Below are positions 15,480 to 23,971 of a stretch of DNA of 36,610 nt, one piece after another (the first letter of the stretch is position 1; each line of letters starts with the position of its first letter). Source of the DNA: Deltaproteobacteria bacterium (GTDB lineage: Bacteria; Desulfobacterota; Binatia; Binatales; Binataceae); assembly GCA_021799555.1 (NCBI GenBank), contig JAJZAG010000001.1, forward strand, positions 9,674 to 46,283. The letters are read 5' to 3'. Under the pieces are notes generated by a model. That model ran no database searches. It was not told the DNA's origin and worked only from the letters and a program-made list of their open reading frames with translations. Made by a program: the position numbers and the translations under genes.

Positions 15480-17727
15480 CCTCGACGGTGATCGAGTGAT
15501 GCTTTTCCAGCACTTCGACGGCGACCGCGCCGTCGGTGCGGCGCATCAGCAGCGATGCAGATTCGGAGCCGACACGTAAATTTTCCAGCTTGAGCCACTC
15601 GAGCCAATGCGGGATCGCGGGCGACTCGATTGTGACCCGCTTGCTCGCGCCATCGACCCTCAGCCCAAGCATCGACTGCACGATCGGAAATATGCTGGCT
15701 GCGGACCACGCCTGCGGATGACACGCGGTCGGATAGGGAACCGGGCCAACTTCAGCGCCGCGGTCAAAGCCGCACAAGAGCTCGGGCAGGCTCCCGATTC
15801 GCAAGCGAATCGCGGCGTTGAACATCCCTTCGAGGATTTTGATCACGCCCTGGCGGTTGCCGGCGCGGCCGAGTCCCATCGCCGCGAGCGCGTTGTCGTG
15901 CGGCCATACCGAGCCATTGTGATAGCTCATCGGATTGTAGCGGCGCTCGCCGGTCGAAAGTGTGCGCACGCCCCAGCCGGAGAACATGTCCGGCGCGAGC
16001 AGCCGCTCGCTCATTGCGGCCGCGTGCTCGCCTCCGACGAGGCCGGTGGCAAGGCAGTGCGCGCCATTGGAGGCCATCACTTCGCACGGGCGCTTGTCAC
16101 CGTCGAGTGCGAGCGCGAGCATCGCACGCCGCTCGACCCAGAATGTGCGAAGGAACACGGCCTTTAAGGCTTGGGCGCGCTTGGTGAGTTTGGCGGCGAC
16201 GTCCGTGCGGCCAAGCCGCGCTGCAACTTCTGCGAGCTTAGTGTACGCGGCGAAAACATAACCTTGCACTTCGGCCAGCGCGATCGGAGCCTTGGCGAGC
16301 GACCCGTCGGTGTGGGAGATTGAGTCGAAGGAGTCCTTCCACCCTTGGTTGGCAAGCCCATGCGGCGTCATCCGGTTATACTCGACCATCCCGTCGCCAT
16401 CGAGATCACCCCATCGCTCGATCCACTCGAGCGCCCGATCGACGTTTGACCACAGCTCGTGGGCAACTGTCAGGTCACCGGTTACCGAGACGTATTCACC
16501 AAGCAGCCACAGGAACAGAGGCGTGGAATCGACCGAACCATAGTAGCGTCCGAATGGAACTTCGCCGGTGGCGGCCATCTCTCCAGCGCGGACTTCGTGC
16601 ACGATTTTGCCGGGCTGTTCGTCGCGCGCGTCGTCGATACGCTCACCCTGTATCGCCGCAAGTGCGCGCAAGGTCTGGCCAGCGATATCGGGATTAAAGG
16701 CCAGCAGCGAGAGTGCGGTGATAATGCTGTCGCGACCGAACAGGGTCGCGAACCACGGGATTCCCGCCATCATGAAGGTTCCGGACGAGTCGCGACCGAT
16801 GATCGAGGTCAGATCCGCCATCGAGACGTCGAGCAGTCGATTGAACAGCTCGTCGCTCGAGCTCAGACGCGCCCATTGGCCGTCGCGATGGTTAATTTCC
16901 TCGCGCCGAAGCGCCAGAGCGTGGTCGAAATTTTGCGCGGTCTCATCGCCATGTAATGAAACTGCAGGCGCGGGTTCGAGGCGACAGCTTACTCGGGTCT
17001 CGATCGTGATCGACTCCCCGGCGTCGAGTTCGACGGCGTAGCGGGCGGCTTCGCCGGTGAGTTTAGCGGGTCGCGGGTCGAACGAAAGCTCCGTGATACG
17101 CGAGACTCCGTCGAGCCCGCGATATCGCAGCGCGGCTGTGGTTCCGGAATTTTTGGGTCTCCCGCGCTTGCCCTTGCGCTTGCGTTTTAGGCCGCGGACC
17201 TCGAAGAGATCGGCGAAGTCTGAATCAAACGATAAATCGAGCGGAAAGCTGACACGCTCGCGCGTGTAGTTCCGGGCGGTGACGCGGTGGTAGAGCGCGG
17301 CGTCGTTCAGCACCCAGGCACGTTCGAGCTGGATCGAGGTGCGCGGTACCGAGATCGCCCCGTCGCGCGCGCGCAGATGCGGATTAGTTAGGTTGACGAC
17401 CAGTTCGGCGTTGTCGTCGCTCAGATAAGAGTTCAGGTAGCATGGCGGTTTACCGTCGATCAGCATCTCGAAGCGGGAAAGAAACCGCGTGTCGCGATAG
17501 AAAAACCCGAGCGCCTCGAGCGGCGACACCGCCATATCTCCCGTCGTGTCGAAAACCGCAAAACTTTGCGCATGCGCCAGCACCCGGGATGACCCGGTGG
17601 TTGTGCCCGGGGACGCGAGCACGTAGTATTCGGACCCGACTTTGAGGGTGATCGGCACGGGACGTGAATCGCGAGCGGTTCGGCGCCTGGCCGCCTTGGA
17701 GTGGCGCGGGACTGGACGCTTTTTCAT
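15469..17727 (-). CDS. Glycogen debranching enzyme (amylo-alpha-1,6-glucosidase family)
   Basis: A 752-residue protein with two domains. The N-terminal all-beta GDE_N-like domain (about 25-270) contains 'FAVFDTTGDM', 'GFFYRDTRFLS' and 'FEVRGLKRKRKGKRG'. The C-terminal (alpha/alpha)6 glucosidase domain (about 290-740) contains 'MAGIPWFATLFGRDSI', 'YYGSVDSTPLFLWLL', 'NQGWKDSFDSISH' and 'SYHNGSVWPHDNA'. Enzymes of this type remove alpha-1,6-linked glucose at branch points of glycogen-like glucans. The Lys/Arg-rich run near residues 178-194 is longer than I would expect and is probably a surface loop. The ATG at 17727 is the first good start. The gene lies downstream of the GT4 gene with an 85-base gap and converges on the Kelch gene with an 11-base overlap. 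Confidence 0.88.
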   Translation of the reverse strand: MKKRPVPRHSKAARRRTARDSRPVPITLKVGSEYYVLASPGTTTGSSRVLAHAQSFAVFDTTGDMAVSPLEALGFFYRDTRFLSRFEMLIDGKPPCYLNSYLSDDNAELVVNLTNPHLRARDGAISVPRTSIQLERAWVLNDAALYHRVTARNYTRERVSFPLDLSFDSDFADLFEVRGLKRKRKGKRGRPKNSGTTAALRYRGLDGVSRITELSFDPRPAKLTGEAARYAVELDAGESITIETRVSCRLEPAPAVSLHGDETAQNFDHALALRREEINHRDGQWARLSSSDELFNRLLDVSMADLTSIIGRDSSGTFMMAGIPWFATLFGRDSIITALSLLAFNPDIAGQTLRALAAIQGERIDDARDEQPGKIVHEVRAGEMAATGEVPFGRYYGSVDSTPLFLWLLGEYVSVTGDLTVAHELWSNVDRALEWIERWGDLDGDGMVEYNRMTPHGLANQGWKDSFDSISHTDGSLAKAPIALAEVQGYVFAAYTKLAEVAARLGRTDVAAKLTKRAQALKAVFLRTFWVERRAMLALALDGDKRPCEVMASNGAHCLATGLVGGEHAAAMSERLLAPDMFSGWGVRTLSTGERRYNPMSYHNGSVWPHDNALAAMGLGRAGNRQGVIKILEGMFNAAIRLRIGSLPELLCGFDRGAEVGPVPYPTACHPQAWSAASIFPIVQSMLGLRVDGASKRVTIESPAIPHWLEWLKLENLRVGSESASLLMRRTDGAVAVEVLEKHHSITVEVIE

Positions 17728-17812
17728 CGCGCGGCACTCACCGCGACAAGCAACACGGCAATCGGCGAGAAATTGCGCGGTGAATTCATCACGAACCTTT
17801 TTTCTCGACTGG

Positions 17813-18910
17813 CTATTTGGCCTGAGATTGCGCCTTGGCGATCAGCCGCCGGAAGAGCCGCTCATAATTGTCGGCCATCACTTCAACTGTAAAGCGCGCG
17901 TCGAATTCGGCGCGGCATCCCTTGCGCGGCAGCGACGCCGCCTTGGCAACCGCCGCCACGAGCTCCTCAACCGTGGTGCCGATGATCCCCGACACTCCCG
18001 GCTTGATGATCTCGGGTACCGAGCCGCAGGGCCGCGCCACGACCGGAGTCCCACACGCCATCGACTCGATCATCGTAAGGCCGAACGGCTCGGGCCAATC
18101 GATCGGGAACATCAGTGCGAGGGCATTACCGAGAAACTCGTTCTTCTCGGTCTCGTTGATCTCGCCGATATATTCAATATCGGGCGGGGAGATTCGCGGC
18201 TCGACCACTGCTTCATAGTAGGCGCGATCGACGGGATCGACCTTGGCGGCGATCTTGAGTTGAATTCCGGCCTTGCGGGCAATCTCGATTGCGAGGTCGG
18301 GCCGTTTTTCCGGCGAGATCCGGCCAAGGAAGGCAAGGTACTTCCCCGGCCCCGGACTAAAGCTCAGCAGGTCATGCGGAAGGCCGTGGTAAATCGTTTC
18401 GACCCAGTTCATGAACGGGAGCGGAATACGCTGGGCGTCGCTGATCGACACCGCCGGAATCCACCGGTAGTGATTGTAGATCGGGCGCAAGTCCTCGATA
18501 TCGAGCCGCCCATGCATCGTGGCCACCGTCGGCGGGTACTTGATGAGCTGTGCGAAGGGAAAACTCCAGTAATCGATATGCGAATGAATTATGTCGAAAC
18601 GCGCGCGCGCGTTTTCATAAACATCGCCGACCATTGGAAGCTGCAAAAATGTCCCCAGGTCGGATTTTCCTGCCAGTCTCAGCGCGGTCGAATATCCGGG
18701 CGCGAGCTTCGCGCGGGTAACCGAATCCCCCGAGGCAAACAGGGTCACATCATGTCCGCGACGGACCAATTCCTCGGTCAGATACGAGACCACGCGCTCG
18801 GTGCCCCCGTAGAGCTTCGGTGGAACCCGCTCGAAGAGTGGCGCGATCTGGGCGATGCGAAGCGGACGCGAAGCAGGACTGCCTGGCGATGGATTATCGT
18901 TTTTGGCCAA
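17813..18910 (-). CDS. Glycosyltransferase family 4 protein
   Basis: A 365-residue GT-B-fold glycosyltransferase. The N-terminal domain has 'IAQIAPLFERVPPKLYGGTERVV' (donor-site Gly loop), 'DIIHSHIDYWSFPFA' and 'TMHGRLD'. The C-terminal domain has 'FLGRISPEKRPDLAIEIA' and the E-x7-E motif in 'PEPFGLTMIESMACGTPVV'. The start is a TTG at 18910, supported by the strong AGGAAGGAGAAA site about 7 bases upstream; no ATG fits as well. It lies upstream of the debranching enzyme on the same strand (85-base gap) and divergent from glycogen phosphorylase, so it may act on a storage glucan. That role is inference, since GT4 enzymes have many substrates. Confidence 0.85.
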   Translation of the reverse strand: MAKNDNPSPGSPASRPLRIAQIAPLFERVPPKLYGGTERVVSYLTEELVRRGHDVTLFASGDSVTRAKLAPGYSTALRLAGKSDLGTFLQLPMVGDVYENARARFDIIHSHIDYWSFPFAQLIKYPPTVATMHGRLDIEDLRPIYNHYRWIPAVSISDAQRIPLPFMNWVETIYHGLPHDLLSFSPGPGKYLAFLGRISPEKRPDLAIEIARKAGIQLKIAAKVDPVDRAYYEAVVEPRISPPDIEYIGEINETEKNEFLGNALALMFPIDWPEPFGLTMIESMACGTPVVARPCGSVPEIIKPGVSGIIGTTVEELVAAVAKAASLPRKGCRAEFDARFTVEVMADNYERLFRRLIAKAQSQAK

Positions 18911-19304
18911 TCTTGGTTTCTCCTTCCTGAATGCCGGATCGACAGAATACTATAGATGCGGCTAAGCGCGCATGCCCCATCGCGACCGCTCACGATTATG
19001 CCAGCATAGCCGAATTCGCAAAAGATCAAGAGGCCACCGCGGTGAGAATATCAACCGGATGCGCGCGTGACGTGGCGCGGACCGGCCGGATTGGAATCGA
19101 CCTGTTCTATTGAGCGCGCTGGCTACGCCCAGGTGGAATCGGCATTATGTAAGCGTGGTAGCGCCACGTTGCGATGGACTGACCGGCAGGCGCTAGCCGA
19201 TTTGGCCGGGTTCACCTGGCGGGGGCGGCGGGCGGCTTTGCTTGAAGGCGGCGGCTGATTTATCCGGGGGTTCTTCTTTACGGAGCGCAAGGATTAACGC
19301 AGGC
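18911..19304. other. Intergenic region between divergent GT4 and glgP genes
   Basis: About 394 bases with no convincing gene. It should contain the promoters for the GT4-debranching pair (leftward) and glgP (rightward). A small inverted repeat, CGTGG-5-CCACG, lies near 19155-19170, and TATAGT near 18950 read leftward is a possible -10 element. I see no clear operator. The glgP frame is open back to a TTG at 19242. Confidence 0.5.
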
Positions 19305-21752
19305 ATGGCTGTTCCTCCACTTTCCGATGCAAATCGTGATCTGTTCATCGCGCTGATCGAACATCACATCCGATTCACGCTGGCCAAGCGGCGTATCGAG
19401 CTGACCAAGCATGATTGGTATCGCGCGACCGCGATGGTGGTGCGCGACATGCTGATCGAAAAGATGCTAATGACGAGCCGCCGCTTCGAGCAGCATCGGT
19501 CAAAAAAGCTTTACTATCTGTCGCTGGAGTTTTTGATTGGACGCTCGCTCGAGAACAACCTCTTGAATCTTGGTATCATCGAAATCTGCCGAGAATTTCT
19601 TGCCGAGAGTGGAATCGATTTGCAGGTCCTGTTCGACGAGGAACCTGACGCGGCGCTCGGCAACGGGGGCCTCGGACGGCTGGCCGCATGCTTTCTGGAT
19701 TCGCTCGCGACGATGGACTTGCCCGGATACGCGTACGGGATCAATTACGAATACGGATTGTTTCGGCAGGAGATACGCGGCGGCTATCAGGTCGAGCGCC
19801 CGGACGCATGGCAGCGCGAAACTTCGCCGTGGCTCGTGGCGCGTCCCGAAGAGCTGTGCCGAATTCCGGTTTACGGACGAATCGAGGACCGGTTCGACGG
19901 CACCGGTGAGTACGTTCCGGCGTGGGTCGATCAACGGATCATTGTCGGGGTGCCGTCGGATTTACCGATCGCGGGTTTTGGGGGAAACACCGTCAACTTT
20001 GTCCGGCTCTATTCGGCGCATGCCTCGGACGAGTTCGACATGCAGATCTTCAACGCCGGCGACTACGTTAAAGCCGTCGAGCAGAAAATGCTCTCCGAGA
20101 CGATCTCGAAAGTGCTGTATCCGTCGGACGCGGTCGCGGCTGGACGCGAGCTGCGGCTTTTGCAGGAGTATTTCTTTGTGGCGTGCGCGGTACGCGATAT
20201 CGTGCGTTCGTTTCTCGCCCGCGGCGAGGATCTTATAGATTTCCCGGCACAAGTTGCTATTCAGCTCAATGACACGCATCCTGCACTGACTATTGCCGAG
20301 CTGATGCGGACGTTTATCGACGAATATGACCTGCCTTGGGCGATCGCATGGGAGATCACCCGCAGCGCAGTGGCGTATACGAATCATACACTAATGCCGG
20401 AGGCGCTCGAGCGATGGCCGGTCGAGCTTCTGGGCCGCGTACTTCCGCGTCATCTGCAAATCATCCGAGAGATCAATCGCAGATTTCTCGCGGCGGCTGC
20501 AGAGCGATGGCCAGGCGATTCGGACCGGTTTCGCCGCATCTCGATCTTCCAGGACGATCATGAGCATCAGGTCCGGATGGCGCACCTCGCGATCGTCGGC
20601 AGCCATTCGGTCAACGGCGTGTCCAAGCTGCATACACAACTGGTGAAGACGCGTCTGGTACCCGACTTTTACGAGATGTGGCCTGAGCGATTCAACAACA
20701 AAACCAACGGGGTAACGCAGCGCCGCTGGCTGCTGATGGCGAATCCGGCCCTCGCGGCGCTGCTCGACACGACCATCGGCACAGGCTGGGCAACCGCTCT
20801 TGAAGAGCTTGCCGGCGTGGAGCAATTCGCCGACGACAGCGCGTTTCAACAGTCTTTTATCGCGATCAAGCGTGGGAACAAGGAGCGCCTCGCGCGGATC
20901 GTCAACCGGATCGCGGCGGTGGATTTCGATCCTTCCGCGAGTTTCGACATCCAGGCCAAGCGTATCCACGAGTACAAGCGCCAACTGCTGATGGCGCTCG
21001 GTATCGTGCATCAGTACCTGCGAATTGTCGAGGACGGCGCCGAACCGCCGGCGCCGCGCGCGTACATCCTCGCCGGCAAGGCCGCGCCCGGCTATTGGGC
21101 AGCGAAGATGATCATCAAGCTGATCAACAGCCTTGGCGACGTGATCAACAACGACCCGAAGACTCGCGAGATGATCAAGGTGGCGTTTCTGCCTGACTAC
21201 CGGGTGTCGCTGGCGGAAAAGATCATTCCGGCGGCGGATATATCCGAGCAAATATCAACGGCGGGACGCGAGGCGTCGGGAACCGGGAACATGAAGTTTG
21301 CGATGAACGGCGCACTCACGATTGGAACGCTCGACGGCGCTAATATCGAGATTCGCGATGCGGTTGGCGCGGAAAATATATTTATCTTCGGGCTGACGGC
21401 CGAGCGGATAGAATCGATGACCGCCGCAAATGAGTATCATCCGCGGGACTACTATGAGTCCGATCCACGCCTTAAACGAGTATTGGACGAACTTGCCTCC
21501 GATCGATTCTGCGCCGGTGAACCAGGTCTGTTCCGATGGGTGCGCGACGCACTGCTCGAGCGCGACGAGTATTTTCTCATGGCGGACTTCGCGTCATATA
21601 TCGATACTCAGTCCGAGATATCGGCCGAATACCAGGATTCGCAAGCCTGGACTCGCAAGGCGATCCTTAATCTGGCGCGAATCGGGCGCTTTTCGAGCGA
21701 TCGCGCCGTCTCCGAATACGCGCGCGAAATCTGGAAGCTGAAGCAGGCGTAA
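19305..21752 (+). CDS. glgP: Glycogen/starch phosphorylase (classical GT35 type)
   Basis: An 815-residue PLP enzyme that releases glucose 1-phosphate from the non-reducing ends of glycogen. Length and motifs match the classical bacterial/eukaryotic branch: 'LGNGGLGRLAACFLDSLA' (glucan and phosphate binding), 'NDTHPALTIAELMR', 'NKTNGVTQRRWL', 'IHEYKRQLL' (phosphate-contact Lys), and 'EASGTGNMKFAMNGAL' with the PLP-binding K664. I chose the ATG at 19305. The frame extends to a TTG at 19242, but the added residues are not family-like. Only a distant AAGGA is available as ribosome binding site. It is a different subfamily from the second phosphorylase at 29718-32222. With the neighbouring debranching enzyme it can fully degrade a branched glucan. 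Confidence 0.95.
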   Translation: MAVPPLSDANRDLFIALIEHHIRFTLAKRRIELTKHDWYRATAMVVRDMLIEKMLMTSRRFEQHRSKKLYYLSLEFLIGRSLENNLLNLGIIEICREFLAESGIDLQVLFDEEPDAALGNGGLGRLAACFLDSLATMDLPGYAYGINYEYGLFRQEIRGGYQVERPDAWQRETSPWLVARPEELCRIPVYGRIEDRFDGTGEYVPAWVDQRIIVGVPSDLPIAGFGGNTVNFVRLYSAHASDEFDMQIFNAGDYVKAVEQKMLSETISKVLYPSDAVAAGRELRLLQEYFFVACAVRDIVRSFLARGEDLIDFPAQVAIQLNDTHPALTIAELMRTFIDEYDLPWAIAWEITRSAVAYTNHTLMPEALERWPVELLGRVLPRHLQIIREINRRFLAAAAERWPGDSDRFRRISIFQDDHEHQVRMAHLAIVGSHSVNGVSKLHTQLVKTRLVPDFYEMWPERFNNKTNGVTQRRWLLMANPALAALLDTTIGTGWATALEELAGVEQFADDSAFQQSFIAIKRGNKERLARIVNRIAAVDFDPSASFDIQAKRIHEYKRQLLMALGIVHQYLRIVEDGAEPPAPRAYILAGKAAPGYWAAKMIIKLINSLGDVINNDPKTREMIKVAFLPDYRVSLAEKIIPAADISEQISTAGREASGTGNMKFAMNGALTIGTLDGANIEIRDAVGAENIFIFGLTAERIESMTAANEYHPRDYYESDPRLKRVLDELASDRFCAGEPGLFRWVRDALLERDEYFLMADFASYIDTQSEISAEYQDSQAWTRKAILNLARIGRFSSDRAVSEYAREIWKLKQA

Positions 21753-21804
21753 TCCCGCGCAGCCGCATCAAAGCGGCCGACGGGAGCGGCGCGCGGTCTC
21801 AGCG

Positions 21805-22986
21805 CTATAATCCACGGGCTTCGGGAAAAATTCGCAGGAAGTTTTCCGCGTAAAAGCGGTTGCGTATCTCGTCCGGTCGGCTGCCCAGCGCGGCCTCGAA
21901 GCGCGCGATCGGATTGCGTCCCCCCTCGGTATGCGGATAGTCGCTCGAAAAGAGGTAAAGTTCCGGGTTTGATTGATCGATCAGGGATCCGACGTCTTCG
22001 AAGACAAACGGCGTGAACGCGATCTGCTCGGTCAACTGTTCCGATGGCTTGCGCTTAAACTTGGCGAGATTGAGGTCGGTTTTACGCCAATGCTGCACCA
22101 CCCAGTCCAGCCGGACCAGCAGGGACGGCACCCATCCGGCACCGAGTTCCACGCTGGCTCCGCGCAGATTTGGAAAGCGTTCGAATACCCCGTCAACCAG
22201 CATCATTGTCAGAAACGTTTCCGGCCCCTGATGCAGGACCGCGACATCCTTGGTGCGCAGATTCTCGCCGCCACCCATCCAGTCTTTGACCGGCGGCCGT
22301 CCGTTGTTCGTCCACGCCTTGCCTAGCTGAAGCGGCGAGCCGCCGACGTGCAGAACAAACGGGACGCCTGCTGTCGCTAGACGCTCCCAGAACGGATCTA
22401 GCGCGACATGGCCGGGTGAGCGATCGCCGCAGGCCCGATGTGGAACCCACACGGCTTTGAGATCGCTTCTGATCGCGAAATCGAGCTCTTCAAGCGCGAG
22501 CGCGGGATCATCGAGCGGCACGATCGCGACACCCAGCAGCCGCTTGTCGCGCGCGCAAAACTCAGCCATATGGCGGTTGTGCGCGCGCGTCGCACCGTAG
22601 CGGAGCCGCAGAGAAGTCTTTGAGCTCGGCGAAAACGACATCGCCACGCTGTGGGTAGCGAACACGAGCTGGCTGCGAAAGCCGAGCATATCGAGCGCAA
22701 CCGATCGCTCCAGACTATCGAATGCGCCCAGTGCCTGAATTTCCTTGACGCGCTCGATCAGATGATCGCCAAGGCCGATCAGATCGGCGACATGCTGTTC
22801 GCTATGGCGGCCGCCGCGCGCCATGATTTCGGCGACTTCCGCGTCGGTCACTATCGATGCGCTATAGCTCACCGCCGGAATTTCGTCGCGTAGATCCGGG
22901 TCGGCGTAGCGTTTGAGAAAATCAGGCAGCTCCATAATATGGCTGTCGGCATCATAAATCGGCCGAATATCGGGTGCGTATGCCAT
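21805..22986 (-). CDS. Amidohydrolase (amidohydrolase-2 / TIM-barrel metal hydrolase)
   Basis: A 393-residue TIM-barrel metal-dependent hydrolase or decarboxylase of the amidohydrolase-2 family. The first strand has 'IYDADSHIMELPDFL', where the D-x-H pair would bind metal. 'PFVLHVGGSPL' provides a further His, and 'LYLFSSDYPHTEGG' provides the late catalytic Asp and His. The family includes ACMSD-like decarboxylases and many uncharacterised hydrolases; the substrate is not predictable. The ATG at 22986 has a GGAGGCG site about 7 bases upstream and is preferred over the in-frame TTG at 23034. It follows atpG on the same strand after a 115-base gap, so it may or may not belong to the same transcript. 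Confidence 0.85.
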   Translation of the reverse strand: MAYAPDIRPIYDADSHIMELPDFLKRYADPDLRDEIPAVSYSASIVTDAEVAEIMARGGRHSEQHVADLIGLGDHLIERVKEIQALGAFDSLERSVALDMLGFRSQLVFATHSVAMSFSPSSKTSLRLRYGATRAHNRHMAEFCARDKRLLGVAIVPLDDPALALEELDFAIRSDLKAVWVPHRACGDRSPGHVALDPFWERLATAGVPFVLHVGGSPLQLGKAWTNNGRPPVKDWMGGGENLRTKDVAVLHQGPETFLTMMLVDGVFERFPNLRGASVELGAGWVPSLLVRLDWVVQHWRKTDLNLAKFKRKPSEQLTEQIAFTPFVFEDVGSLIDQSNPELYLFSSDYPHTEGGRNPIARFEAALGSRPDEIRNRFYAENFLRIFPEARGL

Positions 22987-23101
22987 CGCGGCGCCTCCGG
23001 AATTTATGGCGGTCAGAACCCGCGACGGATTCAATCACGAATGCGGCCCGGCTTCCAAACAAATGCGCGGAGTTAGTCGGTTCGATCGGACCCGCGGATG
23101 C

Positions 23102-23959
23102 TCATCCACGCTTCATGGCCTCGAAGCCGCCGATCAGGTCCAGAATTTCGGTGGTGATCGCCTCTTGCCGCATCCTGCGCAGGTTTCTGTTCAGTTCCTT
23201 CGTCTTGCCAGAGATATTTTCGTGGGCGGCTTCCATAGTGCGGAAACGGGCCGCGTTTTCGCTCGCAAACGAGTCCATCGCGGCAGCTTCGAGGATTGCG
23301 AACATGTATTCGGAGGCAATTTCGTCAAGCAGACGACGCGGTTTCACGTTCACAAGCGGCGGGATGGCGGCCGACGCTTGTTTGCCGGGGGGAACTTCGA
23401 GTGGAAAGAGCTGGAGCGTAACTAGACTCGGACGCTGGCCGGCCGACTCGCGAATGAAGATCGCTTCGGCGTTCGTGAGTGCGCCGGAGAGCAAGCGGCT
23501 ATAGAGCGCAGCGGCAAGCCGATGCGCAGCCGCCGTCACCGCGCCGCTGTGGGTGGCCATCGGAAGCGTAAGTGTCGAGGCGATCCCGCGTTCGGCGGCA
23601 CGCTGCGCGCCTCGAGTTCCGACGAAAATCAGTTCGATCGCGGGATCCTTTCGGACCGCTTGGGTGGCTGCTTCGATAAGTGGCTGATTGAAAGCGCCGC
23701 AAAACCCGTGTTCCGAACAGAAAACGACCAGACCACGGTGCACAATCGCGCCCGCCGCCGCACGATCGCCGTCGGCCGGTACGAGAGTAGCCGCTTCCAT
23801 GAGAGCATTGCGGATAATATCGGCGTAGTTGCGAATCGCGTCGATCGAGCGCTGACTCTGTTGCATCTGCACGGCGGCGATCGCGCGCAGCGCCGCGACT
23901 ATTTCAAGCAACTCGGTTAGAGAAGCGATTTGGGTCGCGATTTCCTGAGTCCGTGCCAT
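23102..23959 (-). CDS. atpG: N-type ATPase gamma subunit
   Basis: A 285-residue central-stalk subunit that links catalysis in the alpha3-beta3 head to rotation of the c-ring. The N-terminal helix (about 1-55) and C-terminal helix (about 215-280) would form the rotor coiled coil; the end, 'NRNLRRMRQEAITTEILDLIGG', is the classic gamma signature. The middle contains 'GLVVFCSEHGFCGAFNQ', equivalent to the 'SDRGLCGxxN' motif of other gamma chains. The N-terminal segment departs clearly from the usual 'KITKAMxMVAA' pattern, consistent with the divergent N-type branch. It is the last gene of the ATPase set and starts 12 bases after the alpha-subunit stop. Confidence 0.92.
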   Translation of the reverse strand: MARTQEIATQIASLTELLEIVAALRAIAAVQMQQSQRSIDAIRNYADIIRNALMEAATLVPADGDRAAAGAIVHRGLVVFCSEHGFCGAFNQPLIEAATQAVRKDPAIELIFVGTRGAQRAAERGIASTLTLPMATHSGAVTAAAHRLAAALYSRLLSGALTNAEAIFIRESAGQRPSLVTLQLFPLEVPPGKQASAAIPPLVNVKPRRLLDEIASEYMFAILEAAAMDSFASENAARFRTMEAAHENISGKTKELNRNLRRMRQEAITTEILDLIGGFEAMKRG

Positions 23960-23971
23960 CGGATCCGGCTG

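Noticed and set aside
17642..18955. A 437-residue frame antisense to the GT4 gene
   Set aside because: No recognisable domain. The opposite strand encodes a clear GT-B enzyme with a strong ribosome binding site.
19155..19170. A small inverted repeat that might be a terminator or operator
   Set aside because: The five-base stem has no T tract and does not match a known operator; it is likely chance in GC-rich DNA.
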